From: Chitinophaga sp. YR573
GTDB taxonomy: Bacteria > Bacteroidota > Bacteroidia > Chitinophagales > Chitinophagaceae
Assembly (NCBI RefSeq): GCF_900110995.1
Contig: NZ_FOJF01000001.1
Location: 3,508,803-3,572,802 of the forward strand
Reading direction: 5' to 3'
Length of the DNA stretch: 64,000 nt
The position numbers and the translations under genes are program-made. Below the pieces are notes generated by a model. It saw only the letters and a list, made by a program, of their open reading frames with translations. It had not been told where the DNA came from and made no database searches. Positions 1 through 8,292 of this stretch are shown here, one piece after another (the stretch's first letter is position 1; every line of letters starts with the position of its first letter).

Positions 1-129
1 TATACAGAAGGTAACTGGTGGGAGACAGAGAATAATTATACCATCCTGGTATATTACCGGGCATTAGGGGGGAGATCAGATGAACTGGTGGCTACTGTTA
101 CATTGAACTCTATGTTAAGCAGAAAGTAA
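1..129 (+). CDS. C-terminal end of an unidentified protein (5' truncated)
   Basis: An open frame runs from base 1 to a TAA stop at 127-129 and encodes the last 42 residues of a protein whose start lies outside the window. The visible tail is rich in aromatic residues (Trp-Trp-Glu, Val-Tyr-Tyr-Arg) and ends Ser-Arg-Lys. I do not recognise the family. A long perfect hairpin follows 43 bp downstream, consistent with the end of a transcription unit facing the convergent ndh gene. Codon use is unremarkable for this window, but 42 residues are too few to assign function. Confidence 0.6.
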   Translation, partial: YTEGNWWETENNYTILVYYRALGGRSDELVATVTLNSMLSRK

Positions 130-171
130 TTAATACGTGAAAGAGGTTCTGAACGGCTTCAGAAGAACGAT

Positions 172-239
172 AAAAGAGCAATATCCTACGCTTATCCTTC
201 GCTTTTTAGCGAAGGATAAGCGTAGGATATTGCTCTTTT
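172..239. terminator. 32-bp perfect hairpin, bidirectional terminator
   Basis: Bases 172-203 and 208-239 are exact reverse complements (32 bp) around a TTTT loop. The outer ends are AAAA on the left and TTTT on the right, so either strand gives a stem followed by a short U run. It sits between two converging genes (partial CDS ending at 129, ndh ending at 277), which fits a shared terminator. Confidence 0.8.
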
Positions 240-276
240 GATGCTTAACAGTTGCTCTTCTGTTCCTCTGCGTAAA

Positions 277-1590
277 TTAGAAGTTTACTGTCTGTCTTAG
301 TTTCACAATATTTGCTGCACCCCGTTTAATAATAATACGGGTCCCTCTCTCAAAGGTAAAGTAGCGGTAGAACCAGTTGATAAACACTACCAGCCTGTTA
401 CGGAATCCCAGCAGGCTTAATAAGTGTACTGCCATCCATACCATCCAGGCAAAATATCCGTACAGTTTCATGCCGGCAAATTCTGCCACTGCCTTGTTAC
501 GGCCTATGGTAGCCATACTGCCGAGGTCTTTATATTTAAAAGGCACTAAGTTATGATCGTTTTTCAGGGTTTTCTTCAGGTTAGCGGCTACGTTGGCGCC
601 TTGCTGAATAGCTACCTGTGCTACCATCGGATAGCCTTTGGGGTGAATCTCATCCGTCATCAGGGCGATATCGCCTATCGCATATACGTTGGTATGGCCC
701 ACTATCTGGTTAACTGCATTTACCTGCACACGTCCATTGGGCGCTATTATTTCTGAAGCAATACCATTTACCGGTACGCCTTTCACGCCGGCCGACCAGA
801 ACAACGACTGGCTGTCTATTTTTTCTCCTGTACTCAGTGTTAAGGTTTTACCATCATATTCTTTTACAACGGTTTTCACCATCACTTTCACGCCTAGTTC
901 TGTAAGGGCTTCCAGTGCCTTTTCAGAAGAGTGTTCAGCCATTCCTGCCAGCAGGCGGGGACTGCTTTCTATGAGATATACGTTCATCAGGGAAACGGGT
1001 AGCTCGGGGTAGTCTTTAGGCATGATGTATTTACGGAGTTCCGCAAATGCGCCGGCCATTTCCACGCCGGTAGGGCCGCCGCCCACCATTACGAAGTTGA
1101 GTTTGGGTTTTATGGCTGCTTCATCTTTCAGCAGCAGACTTTCTTCGAATTGTTTGATCACATAGTTACGGATCTGTACGGCTTCTATCAGCGATTTCAT
1201 ACCGATAGCATGTTCTTCTATCAGTTTGTTGCCAAAGAAGTTGGTAGTGCTGCCGGTAGCAAATACGAGGTAGTCGTAGTGTAAGTCGCCAATACCGGTT
1301 TCGAGAATGTTTTCTGCTGCGCGGAGGCCGGTAACTTCGGCCATACGGAAGATGAAATTTTTCTGACTTTTAAAAATTGCGCGAAGGGGGAAAGCGATAC
1401 TGTCTGCTTCCAGTCCGGCTGTAGATACCTGGTATAAGAGGGGCTGAAAGAGGTGATAGTTGTTCCTGTCTAACATTACAATCTGAACAGGTGCATTTTT
1501 GAGCTTTTTAGCCAGATTAATACCGCCAAAGCCGCCACCCACAATAACAACGCGTGGCACGCCGGCTTCCGGAACATTCGGTTGGATCAT
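277..1590 (-). CDS. ndh: Type II NADH dehydrogenase (NADH:quinone oxidoreductase)
   Basis: Single-subunit FAD enzyme that passes electrons from NADH to quinone without pumping protons, bound to the cytoplasmic face of the inner membrane. The 437-residue protein has the FAD-binding glycine motif GGGFGG near residues 18-23, a second nucleotide-binding motif (VMVGGGPTGVEMAG) around 167-180, and the late FAD contact YAIGD. The C-terminal part (YFAWMVWMAVHLLSLLGF and the following FVINWFYRYF) is hydrophobic and aromatic, as expected for the membrane anchor of NDH-2. Length is typical. Upstream on the minus strand there is a TAACTTTG -7-like box at 1662-1669. It is monocistronic, bounded by terminators on both sides. 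Confidence 0.93.
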   Translation of the reverse strand: MIQPNVPEAGVPRVVIVGGGFGGINLAKKLKNAPVQIVMLDRNNYHLFQPLLYQVSTAGLEADSIAFPLRAIFKSQKNFIFRMAEVTGLRAAENILETGIGDLHYDYLVFATGSTTNFFGNKLIEEHAIGMKSLIEAVQIRNYVIKQFEESLLLKDEAAIKPKLNFVMVGGGPTGVEMAGAFAELRKYIMPKDYPELPVSLMNVYLIESSPRLLAGMAEHSSEKALEALTELGVKVMVKTVVKEYDGKTLTLSTGEKIDSQSLFWSAGVKGVPVNGIASEIIAPNGRVQVNAVNQIVGHTNVYAIGDIALMTDEIHPKGYPMVAQVAIQQGANVAANLKKTLKNDHNLVPFKYKDLGSMATIGRNKAVAEFAGMKLYGYFAWMVWMAVHLLSLLGFRNRLVVFINWFYRYFTFERGTRIIIKRGAANIVKLRQTVNF

Positions 1591-1701
1591 AAAACATCAT
1601 TTATCAGTCAAAGAATAAACCTACTGTGCTGTTCCTAACGCTGGAGTTCATAAATGCATCTCAAAGTTACAAAACTTTCAGAAAAGAATGAAAGTTTAAT
1701 T

Positions 1702-1736
1702 AAAAAAAATCCCCGGTACATTACTGCACCGGGGAT
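1702..1736 (-). terminator. Rho-independent terminator of the transaldolase gene
   Basis: Read on the minus strand, ATCCCCGGT (arm at 1728-1736) pairs with ACCGGGGAT (1709-1717) over a 10-base loop and is followed by a T run (A run on plus at 1702-1709). It lies directly after the stop of the transaldolase gene at 1759. Confidence 0.85.
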
Positions 1737-1758
1737 ATATACCATCTAAAAGTATGTA

Positions 1759-2409
1759 CTACATTTTTTTCGCGTCTTCCAGGAATTTGGCCAGGCCAAT
1801 ATCTGTAAGAGGGTGTTTCAGCAGACCCAGGATAGAGTCTAATGGGCAGGTACAAACATCAGCACCGGCTTCAGCACATCTTACGATGTGGAGGGCGTTG
1901 CGGATAGAAGCTGCCAGGATTTCAGTTTTAAAGCCCTGCAGGCTGTATATCTGAGCAATCTGAGCGATCAGTTCTACACCATCCCAGCTGGTATCGTCGA
2001 TACGGCCGATGAATGGAGAAACGTAGGTAGCGCCTGCTTTAGCAGCCAGGATCGCTTGTCCTGCGGAGAATACCAGGGTACAGTTGGTTTTGATACCGTT
2101 GTCGGTAAACCATTTCAATGCTTTGATACCATCCTTGATCATTGGAACTTTCACAATGATATTCGGGTGAATAGCCGCTAACTTTTTACCTTCTTCAACA
2201 ATGCTTGCGAAGTCAGTAGAAAGTACTTCAGCGCTGATAGGTCCGTCTACCAGTTCGCAGATTGTTTCGTAATGCTTGATGATGTTCGCCTCACCTTTGA
2301 TGCCTTCTTTAGCCATCAGGGAAGGGTTGGTTGTTACGCCGTCAAGTACGCCCAGGTCGTTTGCTTCTTTGATCTGTGCAAGGTTTGCAGTATCTATAAA
2401 GAATTTCAT
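1759..2409 (-). CDS. Transaldolase, short fructose-6-phosphate-aldolase-like type
   Basis: Class I aldolase of the non-oxidative pentose phosphate pathway, cytoplasmic. From the ATG at 2409 the protein has 216 residues and starts MKFFIDTANL, the standard beginning of the short transaldolase/FSA subfamily; an upstream in-frame extension of 16 residues (to 2457) is not supported. Visible signatures are GVTTNPSLMAKEG (residues 24-36) and the Schiff-base lysine in VKVPM (K87), followed by TLVFSAGQA and SPFIGRIDD. The subfamily contains both true transaldolases and fructose-6-phosphate aldolases; in Bacteroidota with no other visible copy here, transaldolase is the default. A TAACTTTG box at 2471-2478 (minus) is a plausible -7 element; I see no matching -33. 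Confidence 0.92.
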   Translation of the reverse strand: MKFFIDTANLAQIKEANDLGVLDGVTTNPSLMAKEGIKGEANIIKHYETICELVDGPISAEVLSTDFASIVEEGKKLAAIHPNIIVKVPMIKDGIKALKWFTDNGIKTNCTLVFSAGQAILAAKAGATYVSPFIGRIDDTSWDGVELIAQIAQIYSLQGFKTEILAASIRNALHIVRCAEAGADVCTCPLDSILGLLKHPLTDIGLAKFLEDAKKM

Positions 2410-2549
2410 GATGAAATGATTTAGTAGTTTAATGGCATTCAATTGTTCAACGAACAAGATAATTGAAGTGCAAAGTTAGGTAGTTTAAATTTAATGCTGA
2501 GGGCTGCAGTGAAAATTTAGAAGAAATCTAAAAAGAGGAGAAAAAAAAT

Positions 2550-2646
2550 CGGCAAGTTACTTACATCGCACCGCTACAACCACCTACCCTTGCTACATTC
2601 CTGTCCTGGGGGAGTTCAGTAGGAGCTGGTCGTATAAGACTTGCCG
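2550..2646 (-). ncRNA. ffs: Signal recognition particle RNA, small bacterial type (4.5S-like)
   Basis: On the minus strand the RNA begins ACTTGCCG and ends CGGCAAGT, which close the long terminal helix. In the middle is the SRP helix 8 signature CAGG-ACA-GGAA-UGU-AGCA: the GGAA tetraloop with asymmetric flanking CAGG/AGCA strands that bind Ffh. The ACA/UGU stem next to the loop replaces the UCC/GGA of E. coli but keeps pairing. Length is about 97 nt, with a run of eight U right after the 3' end (A run at 2541-2548 on plus). A full promoter is placed so that transcription would start at or next to 2646. Confidence 0.9.
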
Positions 2647-2650
2647 GCTG

Positions 2651-2681
2651 CAAATGTAGGAGAATTGTAGATAATTCCAAA
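2651..2681 (-). promoter_or_regulatory. Promoter of ffs (TTTG-N19-TACATTTG)
   Basis: On the minus strand, TTTG (2681-2678) is separated by 19 bases from TACATTTG (2658-2651), an exact match to the Bacteroidota housekeeping promoter consensus TTTG-N19-TAnnTTTG. The RNA 5' end at 2646 lies five bases downstream of the -7 box. Confidence 0.85.
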
Positions 2682-2857
2682 AAAAGAGCTTAAATTTCAG
2701 GTAATAAAAATTTAACTCCCAGGAACAACCTCATTTAAAGTTATTTAAGCATATTTGTTAATAATAATACGAATGTTGTATAAATATTAATTAAAAGATC
2801 TCTATTTTGTATAGTAATCATTTATCCAATTATCATTAACCTTTAACTTTTACACGT

Positions 2858-3292
2858 ATGCAACCTAACTACGACGCCTCATCCGGAATATCTGCCATGT
2901 TCGGTGTTGGCTTCTTCATTTTTATCCTTGTCATTCTTGTCTTCTACGGCTTATGCATGTGGAAAATATTTGAGAAGGCTGGCCATCCGGGTTGGAGCGC
3001 CATCGTACCCATCTATAACTACTACATTTTCACAAAAATCATTGGCAAACCAGGATGGTGGACTATCTTATTGCTGATCCCATATGTGGGTATCATCTTT
3101 CAGATCTGGGGAGCTAATCTGTTGAGCAAGAGCTTCGGCAAGGATACCGGCTTTACAATCGGCCTGATCTTCCTGAGTTTCGTGTTTTTGCCAATCATGG
3201 CTTTCGACAAAACCATTCAGTACCGTGGTCCTTCAGGAACACCTTTAAACGTGGATGATCAAATCGACAGCATTGGAAAACCAACTGTGTAA
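2858..3292 (+). CDS. Small integral membrane protein, DUF5684-like
   Basis: 144-residue protein with about three hydrophobic segments (roughly residues 14-37, 66-84 and 98-113). The sequence between them, with AGHPGWSAIVPIYNYY and GKPGWW, matches my memory of the DUF5684 family of small Bacteroidota membrane proteins, sometimes mislabelled as signal peptidase I. No catalytic Ser/Lys pair of a signal peptidase is visible. Function unknown. It is a single-gene unit ending in a strong terminator. Confidence 0.7.
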   Translation: MQPNYDASSGISAMFGVGFFIFILVILVFYGLCMWKIFEKAGHPGWSAIVPIYNYYIFTKIIGKPGWWTILLLIPYVGIIFQIWGANLLSKSFGKDTGFTIGLIFLSFVFLPIMAFDKTIQYRGPSGTPLNVDDQIDSIGKPTV

Positions 3293-3317
3293 TTTTTGTT
3301 TTCTGCCATAATGATCA

Positions 3318-3355
3318 CTGCCGGCATACATTCAATGTAGCCGGCAGTTTTTTTT
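3318..3355. terminator. Rho-independent terminator after the DUF5684-like gene
   Basis: CTGCCGGC (3318-3325) pairs with GCCGGCAG (3340-3347), with additional pairing of flanking TACA/TGTA, followed by eight T. The stop codon of the convergent RDD gene (3354-3356) lies inside the T run, so the two transcription units share this end. Confidence 0.88.
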
Positions 3356-4079
3356 ATCTGGTAGTATAGTAATTATAATCGTTCAGTACTGTTTCAAGGA
3401 AGGGAAGATGATCCAGGTCCGATTGAATGCTTAGTACATCCCTTACCCGGTAGGATACACGTGCCGTTAACTGCTCGTCTTTAGATTTAATAGCCCTGTC
3501 CATCAGTTCTTTGATCTTATTCATGTCCCTGTCAGACAGTTTTAAGATCTGTGGGAACTGAGGTGTATAATCTACCTCAGACATATCCCTGAATATGGTT
3601 TCGCTGATGCTGGTCTTACTTCTTGTATTTACTACGATAGTGCCGGCTACCACATCTCCCAGTCTCTGGTCATAGGGAGAACGTACCATTGATACGATCG
3701 GGATAACAGCATTAAAGACAATCCAGGGGGTTTCTATCGCACGAAACAGCCAGCGGATAAGGTGCTGACTGATACTGGGTTTGCCACCATTCATATTTCT
3801 CACCCGTATCTTCATGACCTTTTTACCAGGCGTTTGCCCGTTCATCAGTATTTCAAGCGCCAGGAAATAAAAGGTAAAAGGGAGCAGGTAGATGAAGAAG
3901 TAAATCACATACATCGTGGTGGGCGAGTAATGCATATCTCCCAGAGTGACACTCATTACCAGCATAAAACCTCCTCTTATTAAAACATCAATAAGCCAGG
4001 CGAGGAACCGCTGACCGATATTCGCAGTTTCAAATTCCAGATCAATGTTGAAGGATGTTGGTATTTTTACACTGGTCAT
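3354..4079 (-). CDS. RDD family membrane protein
   Basis: 241-residue protein with the RDD domain: NIGQRFLAWLIDVLIRGGF near the N-terminus (Arg and Asp in the first helix), a second hydrophobic helix pair (YVIYFFIYLLPFTFYFLALEIL), then GQTPGKKVMKIRVRN, and YDQRLGDVVAGTIVV closing the domain. The C-terminal 80 residues are soluble and charged. The start is taken as ATG at 4079; the frame also allows a TTG two codons upstream. A TAAATTTG box ends only three bases before this ATG on the minus strand. RDD genes commonly sit beside SpoIIM-like/MoxR clusters in Bacteroidota, and here it is divergent from such an operon. Molecular function is not established. Confidence 0.85.
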   Translation of the reverse strand: MTSVKIPTSFNIDLEFETANIGQRFLAWLIDVLIRGGFMLVMSVTLGDMHYSPTTMYVIYFFIYLLPFTFYFLALEILMNGQTPGKKVMKIRVRNMNGGKPSISQHLIRWLFRAIETPWIVFNAVIPIVSMVRSPYDQRLGDVVAGTIVVNTRSKTSISETIFRDMSEVDYTPQFPQILKLSDRDMNKIKELMDRAIKSKDEQLTARVSYRVRDVLSIQSDLDHLPFLETVLNDYNYYTTR

Positions 4080-4194
4080 GTACAAATTTACTAATTAATG
4101 TATATGTTTGTTAAGAGATTATAAATTTAATAAGAGTATTTTGAGCAGACAGAAAAATTCTGGGACATAGTCTGCATACCTGATCTGACAACCC

Positions 4195-5178
4195 ATGCGC
4201 GAATCTACTTTCATTAAAAAGAACCTGCCCCGCTGGAAAAAATACCAGGAGGAGCCCACCGGTGACCCCGATGAAATGGCAGAGCGTTTTACCACGCTGC
4301 TGGACGACCTGGCCTATGCTAAAACTTTTTACAGCTTCAGCAAGGTAACCGGGTATATCAATAGCCTGGCTGCAGGCATCTATCAAATCATTTACGCTAA
4401 TAATAAAGAGGAGAGCGGACGATTCCGTTCCTTTTTTGTATACGAACTGCCACTCCTTTTCCGCAAATACCATCGCCTGATATTATTCACCTTCCTGTTT
4501 TTCCTGCTCTTTTGCCTGATTGCCGCATTTTCCGCTGCACATGATGAAACATTTGTAAGAGGAGTAATGGGAGATGAATATGTGAATATGACAGAACAGA
4601 ACATTAAAAGGGGAGATCCCTTTGGTGTTTATAAAGGAGAGAATGAACTCTATATGTTCCTGCGTATTGCCTATAACAATATACAGGTAGCATTTCTTTG
4701 TTTTATAGGAGGCATTCTGTTTGGCGTAGGGTCGTTGTGGTTTATGATGAAGAATGGAGTGATGCTGGGTGCTTTCCAGTATTATTTCTTTTCAAAAGGA
4801 TTGGGACTAAAATCGGTACTGGTAATATGGATTCACGGAACACTGGAAATTTCTTCTATTGTCATTGCCGGTAGTGCAGGACTGATCATGGCCAGTGGAT
4901 TACTGTTCCCCGGTACCCGCAAAAGAGTGGATGCTCTTAAAAAATCGGCCAGGGATGGAGTGAAGGTGGTGATAAGCCTGGTGCCTTTATTTATAACGGC
5001 TGCTTTCCTGGAAGGATTTGTAACACGCCATACCGCTATGCCTATGGCTGTCAGTATTTCCATATTACTGATATCGCTGGCGTTTATCATCAGTTATTTC
5101 ATTGTATATCCTATACTACTCCAGCGCAGGGGATTCCGGCTGGATGAAAAAGGGAAAGTTATAAAACCTGCTAAATGA
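4195..5178 (+). CDS. Stage II sporulation protein M-like membrane protein (SpoIIM/DUF95)
   Basis: 327 residues. An N-terminal charged segment (RESTFIKKNLPRWKKYQ) is followed by a first membrane helix near residues 95-115, then further hydrophobic helices (about 160-185, 197-245, 260-280, 290-312). The pattern and the wording of the N-terminus match the SpoIIM/DUF95 family found in non-sporulating Bacteroidota. It opens a run of five overlapping or nearly touching genes; its stop TGA overlaps the next ATG (ATGA). A TATGTTTG box at 4103-4110 could be the -7 element. Involvement in sporulation is not implied; the cluster is usually linked to membrane-associated AAA/vWA machinery. Confidence 0.82.
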   Translation: MRESTFIKKNLPRWKKYQEEPTGDPDEMAERFTTLLDDLAYAKTFYSFSKVTGYINSLAAGIYQIIYANNKEESGRFRSFFVYELPLLFRKYHRLILFTFLFFLLFCLIAAFSAAHDETFVRGVMGDEYVNMTEQNIKRGDPFGVYKGENELYMFLRIAYNNIQVAFLCFIGGILFGVGSLWFMMKNGVMLGAFQYYFFSKGLGLKSVLVIWIHGTLEISSIVIAGSAGLIMASGLLFPGTRKRVDALKKSARDGVKVVISLVPLFITAAFLEGFVTRHTAMPMAVSISILLISLAFIISYFIVYPILLQRRGFRLDEKGKVIKPAK

Positions 5179-6086
5179 ATAGATGTGTAAGACTGGTACT
5201 GTTGCTGGCATTACTCCCCCTGGCAGGCAGGGCGCAGTATAAAGAACCACTGTCTGTATATAAGGCCCGTCTGGATTCAATCTCGAATGCAGGAGAAACA
5301 ACTTCAGATGAAGAAGAGGAGGATGAACCGTTAATACTGGATTCAACTGCAACTGCACAGGATTCAACGGCATACGATGATGCAGATACTACGGTAACAA
5401 GAGTGGCTGCGCCACATCATCTCTGGGACCAGGAAATACCTGTAAATCAGGATTCGACGAATTACGAAGATGATGAAGGTTATGGACTGAGATTACGGGA
5501 AGTCCCTGCATCCCTGATAAAAGAATTTAAAGCGGATAAAGACTTACAGTACAAGAAGAAGAAAAAGGCTGATGAAAGGGATTTCACTGCTCTGCAGATG
5601 ATATTGATCGCAATATTCATGTTCATCCGTTCTTTTTACTGGATACTGATCATTCTGATAGTACTGGTACTGGCTTTCATCCTGTACAATTATCTGAAAA
5701 GCCAGGGATATATTTTAGGGCGTAAAAGCACTTCTATTGATGATGAATTTGTAGCATTATCAGAAGAGGAACTGGACCTCAGTGCTTATGAAAAACAGGT
5801 ACAGGCGGCTATTGCAGCCGGTAAATTAAGGCTGGCTGTACGGTTATTGTATTTACAGACACTGCGGCTGTTATCTGATAAAGAAATTATTTCTTTCAGC
5901 AAGGAAAAAACAAATGCGGCTTACCTGCGTGCAATGGCACAAACAGCATGGTATAAACCCTTTGCCAATCTTACACTGGATTATGAATATATATGGTACG
6001 GAGAAATACCTGTGAATGAAGTACAGTTTGAAGCTATTCACAAGCATTTCAGTCAATTTATGAACGAATTAGGCTATACCCGGTGA
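5175..6086 (+). CDS. DUF4129 domain membrane protein with signal peptide
   Basis: 303 residues, starting with a signal peptide (LVLLLALLPLAGRAQ). A long, very acidic periplasmic linker (about residues 30-110, with runs of Glu/Asp and a lysine patch KKKKK before the helix) is followed by one membrane helix (about 141-168) and a cytoplasmic DUF4129-type helical domain at the C-terminus (LAVRLLYLQTLRLLSDKEIISFSKEKTN). The start overlaps the SpoIIM-like stop by four bases; its own stop overlaps the GTG of the next gene. Family function is unknown; the C-terminal domain also occurs next to transglutaminase-like and DUF58/MoxR genes. Confidence 0.78.
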   Translation: MNRCVRLVLLLALLPLAGRAQYKEPLSVYKARLDSISNAGETTSDEEEEDEPLILDSTATAQDSTAYDDADTTVTRVAAPHHLWDQEIPVNQDSTNYEDDEGYGLRLREVPASLIKEFKADKDLQYKKKKKADERDFTALQMILIAIFMFIRSFYWILIILIVLVLAFILYNYLKSQGYILGRKSTSIDDEFVALSEEELDLSAYEKQVQAAIAAGKLRLAVRLLYLQTLRLLSDKEIISFSKEKTNAAYLRAMAQTAWYKPFANLTLDYEYIWYGEIPVNEVQFEAIHKHFSQFMNELGYTR

Positions 6087-7309
6087 AATCAAAACTAACC
6101 ATCATCATTATCGGTTCGCTGACAGTACTGCTGCTGATCTATTTGGTCGCGGCATCGGTGCAGAACATACAGGACCTGGATGCAGAGTTGAAAAAACAAA
6201 GCTTCGACTATAAGGAGAAAAAACCGGGAGGTTGTTATGTACTGTTTAAGGCATTGCCCGAATTATATTCTACTGAGATAAAGCCAAAGGTAGTTACCAA
6301 ACCATTTGCAGATACTTATAAGAAAGATAAAGAGCTTTCCAGCGGATACAACCTCTATGTACTGGTATCAGACAAATTGTATGCTACCAGACAGGATGTA
6401 AACGATATGCTCACTTATGCGGATGAAGGTAACCAGTTGTTCCTGGCAGTGAACACCCCGGACAGCCTGTTGCTGGAAAGACTGGGCCTGGCTGTCGCAA
6501 AAGATTCTTCGCATGTTTATTACAGAGAAAGTGCACAGTTTTATGTCAATCCTGCAATGGCGCCGGATACAGCTTTCTTGTGTACGGGTATTCCGGGAGG
6601 GGATTACTTCACCTCCATGGATACCAGCATCACTACTATCCTGGGTACAGACAATCAGCGTCGTCCCAATTTTATCAGGGTAACAAAGGGATCAGGAAAT
6701 ATATTGATCTCCCTTAATCCTTCTGCTGTTACCAACTATTTCCTGATGCATGAAAACAACATTGCATCAATGAGTAAAGAATTTTCTTATACCAATTATT
6801 ACCAGGGTAATATTTATTGGGATGAGTATTATAAATACCAGGATTATAAACGTTCCGAAGGAGATTTTAGTGAATGGCAGGTGTTGATGCGTTATCCCGC
6901 TATGCGCTGGGCATTATGGCTGGCTATACTGCTGCTCATCATCTATATCGTATTTGAAGGAAAACGCAGACAGCGTATTATTCCGGATAAGCCGGTGATT
7001 ACGAATAACTCGCTGGAGTTTGTGAATGCACTGGGGCAGTTATATTATCAGCAGCATGATAATGCGAACCTGGGGCAAAAGATCATTCAGCAGTGGTTAG
7101 AGTTTATCCGTACCCGTTTCTACATGAACACCAATTATCTGAATGATGCCTTTATCAATACACTATCGCATAAATCGGGTATCCCGGTAGATACCGTGCG
7201 TGAAATTATTGATAGCGTTCATCATATACGACTTGCCGATCAGGTAAGTGACGATTTTCTGAATACATTTTATAAAAATATACAGGCATTCTATTTAAAC
7301 ACTAAATAA
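6083..7309 (+). CDS. DUF4350 domain membrane protein
   Basis: 408 residues. It starts at a GTG that overlaps the previous stop (GTGA), and no in-frame ATG offers a better choice. An N-terminal anchor helix ([18 protein letters not shown]), an extracytoplasmic domain reminiscent of glutamine-amidotransferase-like folds (about residues 35-270; [16 protein letters not shown]), a second helix at about 275-292 ([21 protein letters not shown]) and a cytoplasmic tail make up the usual DUF4350 layout. Tight coupling with DUF4129 and MoxR genes indicates one complex, but its activity is unknown. Confidence 0.75.
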   Translation: MKSKLTIIIIGSLTVLLLIYLVAASVQNIQDLDAELKKQSFDYKEKKPGGCYVLFKALPELYSTEIKPKVVTKPFADTYKKDKELSSGYNLYVLVSDKLYATRQDVNDMLTYADEGNQLFLAVNTPDSLLLERLGLAVAKDSSHVYYRESAQFYVNPAMAPDTAFLCTGIPGGDYFTSMDTSITTILGTDNQRRPNFIRVTKGSGNILISLNPSAVTNYFLMHENNIASMSKEFSYTNYYQGNIYWDEYYKYQDYKRSEGDFSEWQVLMRYPAMRWALWLAILLLIIYIVFEGKRRQRIIPDKPVITNNSLEFVNALGQLYYQQHDNANLGQKIIQQWLEFIRTRFYMNTNYLNDAFINTLSHKSGIPVDTVREIIDSVHHIRLADQVSDDFLNTFYKNIQAFYLNTK

Positions 7310-8289
7310 TGGAGGAAACTACATTTCAGCCCCGCACAGATTTTGGTGCCCTGCATGAGGCAGTGGCAGCTATCCGGGTACAGATAGGAAAAGTTATTAT
7401 CGGCCAGCACCAGATGGTAGACCTGCTGATTGCCGGTTTACTCACACAGGGACATGTGCTGATTGAAGGCGTGCCTGGTGTGGCTAAAACCCTCACCGCT
7501 AAATTGCTGGCACGCTGTATAGATGCTGATTTTTCAAGGCTGCAGTTCACTCCGGATATTATGCCGGCAGATGTACTGGGTACTTCTGTATTCAATCCCC
7601 AGACAAGGGAGTTCGAATACAAACGTGGCCCTGTATTCAGCAACCTGGTACTGATAGATGAAATCAACCGTGCTCCTGCTAAAACACAGGCAGCATTGTT
7701 TGAAGTAATGGAAGAACGTCAGGTAACCAACGATGGTGTTTCTCACAAATTACCTGCTCCGTTTATGGTACTGGCTACACAGAACCCTATTGAACAGGAA
7801 GGTACTTATCGTTTACCGGAAGCACAATTAGACCGTTTCCTTTTTAAGATAGAAGTGAAATATCCTTCTTTAACAGAGGAAATAACCATGTTGCAGTCTA
7901 TGCATCAGCATAATGGTTTAACGGACCTTACCAAACTGGTAGACAAAGTAGTCACCGCTACACAGATCATAGAGTTCCAGGCACAGGTCAGGCAGGTACA
8001 TATTGAAGATAAACTGTTGCATTACATTGCTGCGCTGATACAGGAAACCCGTGTGAACGCTTCTTTGTACCTGGGCGCGTCGCCACGTGCTTCATTGTCT
8101 GTAATGAATTGTTCCAAAGCATTGGCAGCAATGAATAACCGTGATTTCGTAACACCGGATGATGTACTTGAAATGTTGCCGCATGTATTGCGTCATCGTA
8201 TCATGCTTACACCAGAGCGTGAAATGGAAGGGATCAGCACAGATGAAGTGATTGCACAGATCATTAAAGCGGTGGAAGTACCGAGATAA
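7309..8289 (+). CDS. MoxR family AAA+ ATPase
   Basis: 326 residues. Walker A is GVPGVAKT (residues 54-61), Walker B is LVLIDEIN (113-120), sensor 1 is ATQNP (156-160), and the arginine-rich [14 protein letters not shown] follows. These define the MoxR family, chaperone-like ATPases that usually work with vWA/DUF58 proteins to assemble or remodel membrane or periplasmic complexes. The start ATG shares its A with the preceding TAA stop. The downstream DUF58 gene is the expected partner. Confidence 0.93.
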   Translation: MEETTFQPRTDFGALHEAVAAIRVQIGKVIIGQHQMVDLLIAGLLTQGHVLIEGVPGVAKTLTAKLLARCIDADFSRLQFTPDIMPADVLGTSVFNPQTREFEYKRGPVFSNLVLIDEINRAPAKTQAALFEVMEERQVTNDGVSHKLPAPFMVLATQNPIEQEGTYRLPEAQLDRFLFKIEVKYPSLTEEITMLQSMHQHNGLTDLTKLVDKVVTATQIIEFQAQVRQVHIEDKLLHYIAALIQETRVNASLYLGASPRASLSVMNCSKALAAMNNRDFVTPDDVLEMLPHVLRHRIMLTPEREMEGISTDEVIAQIIKAVEVPR

Positions 8290-8292
8290 TAT

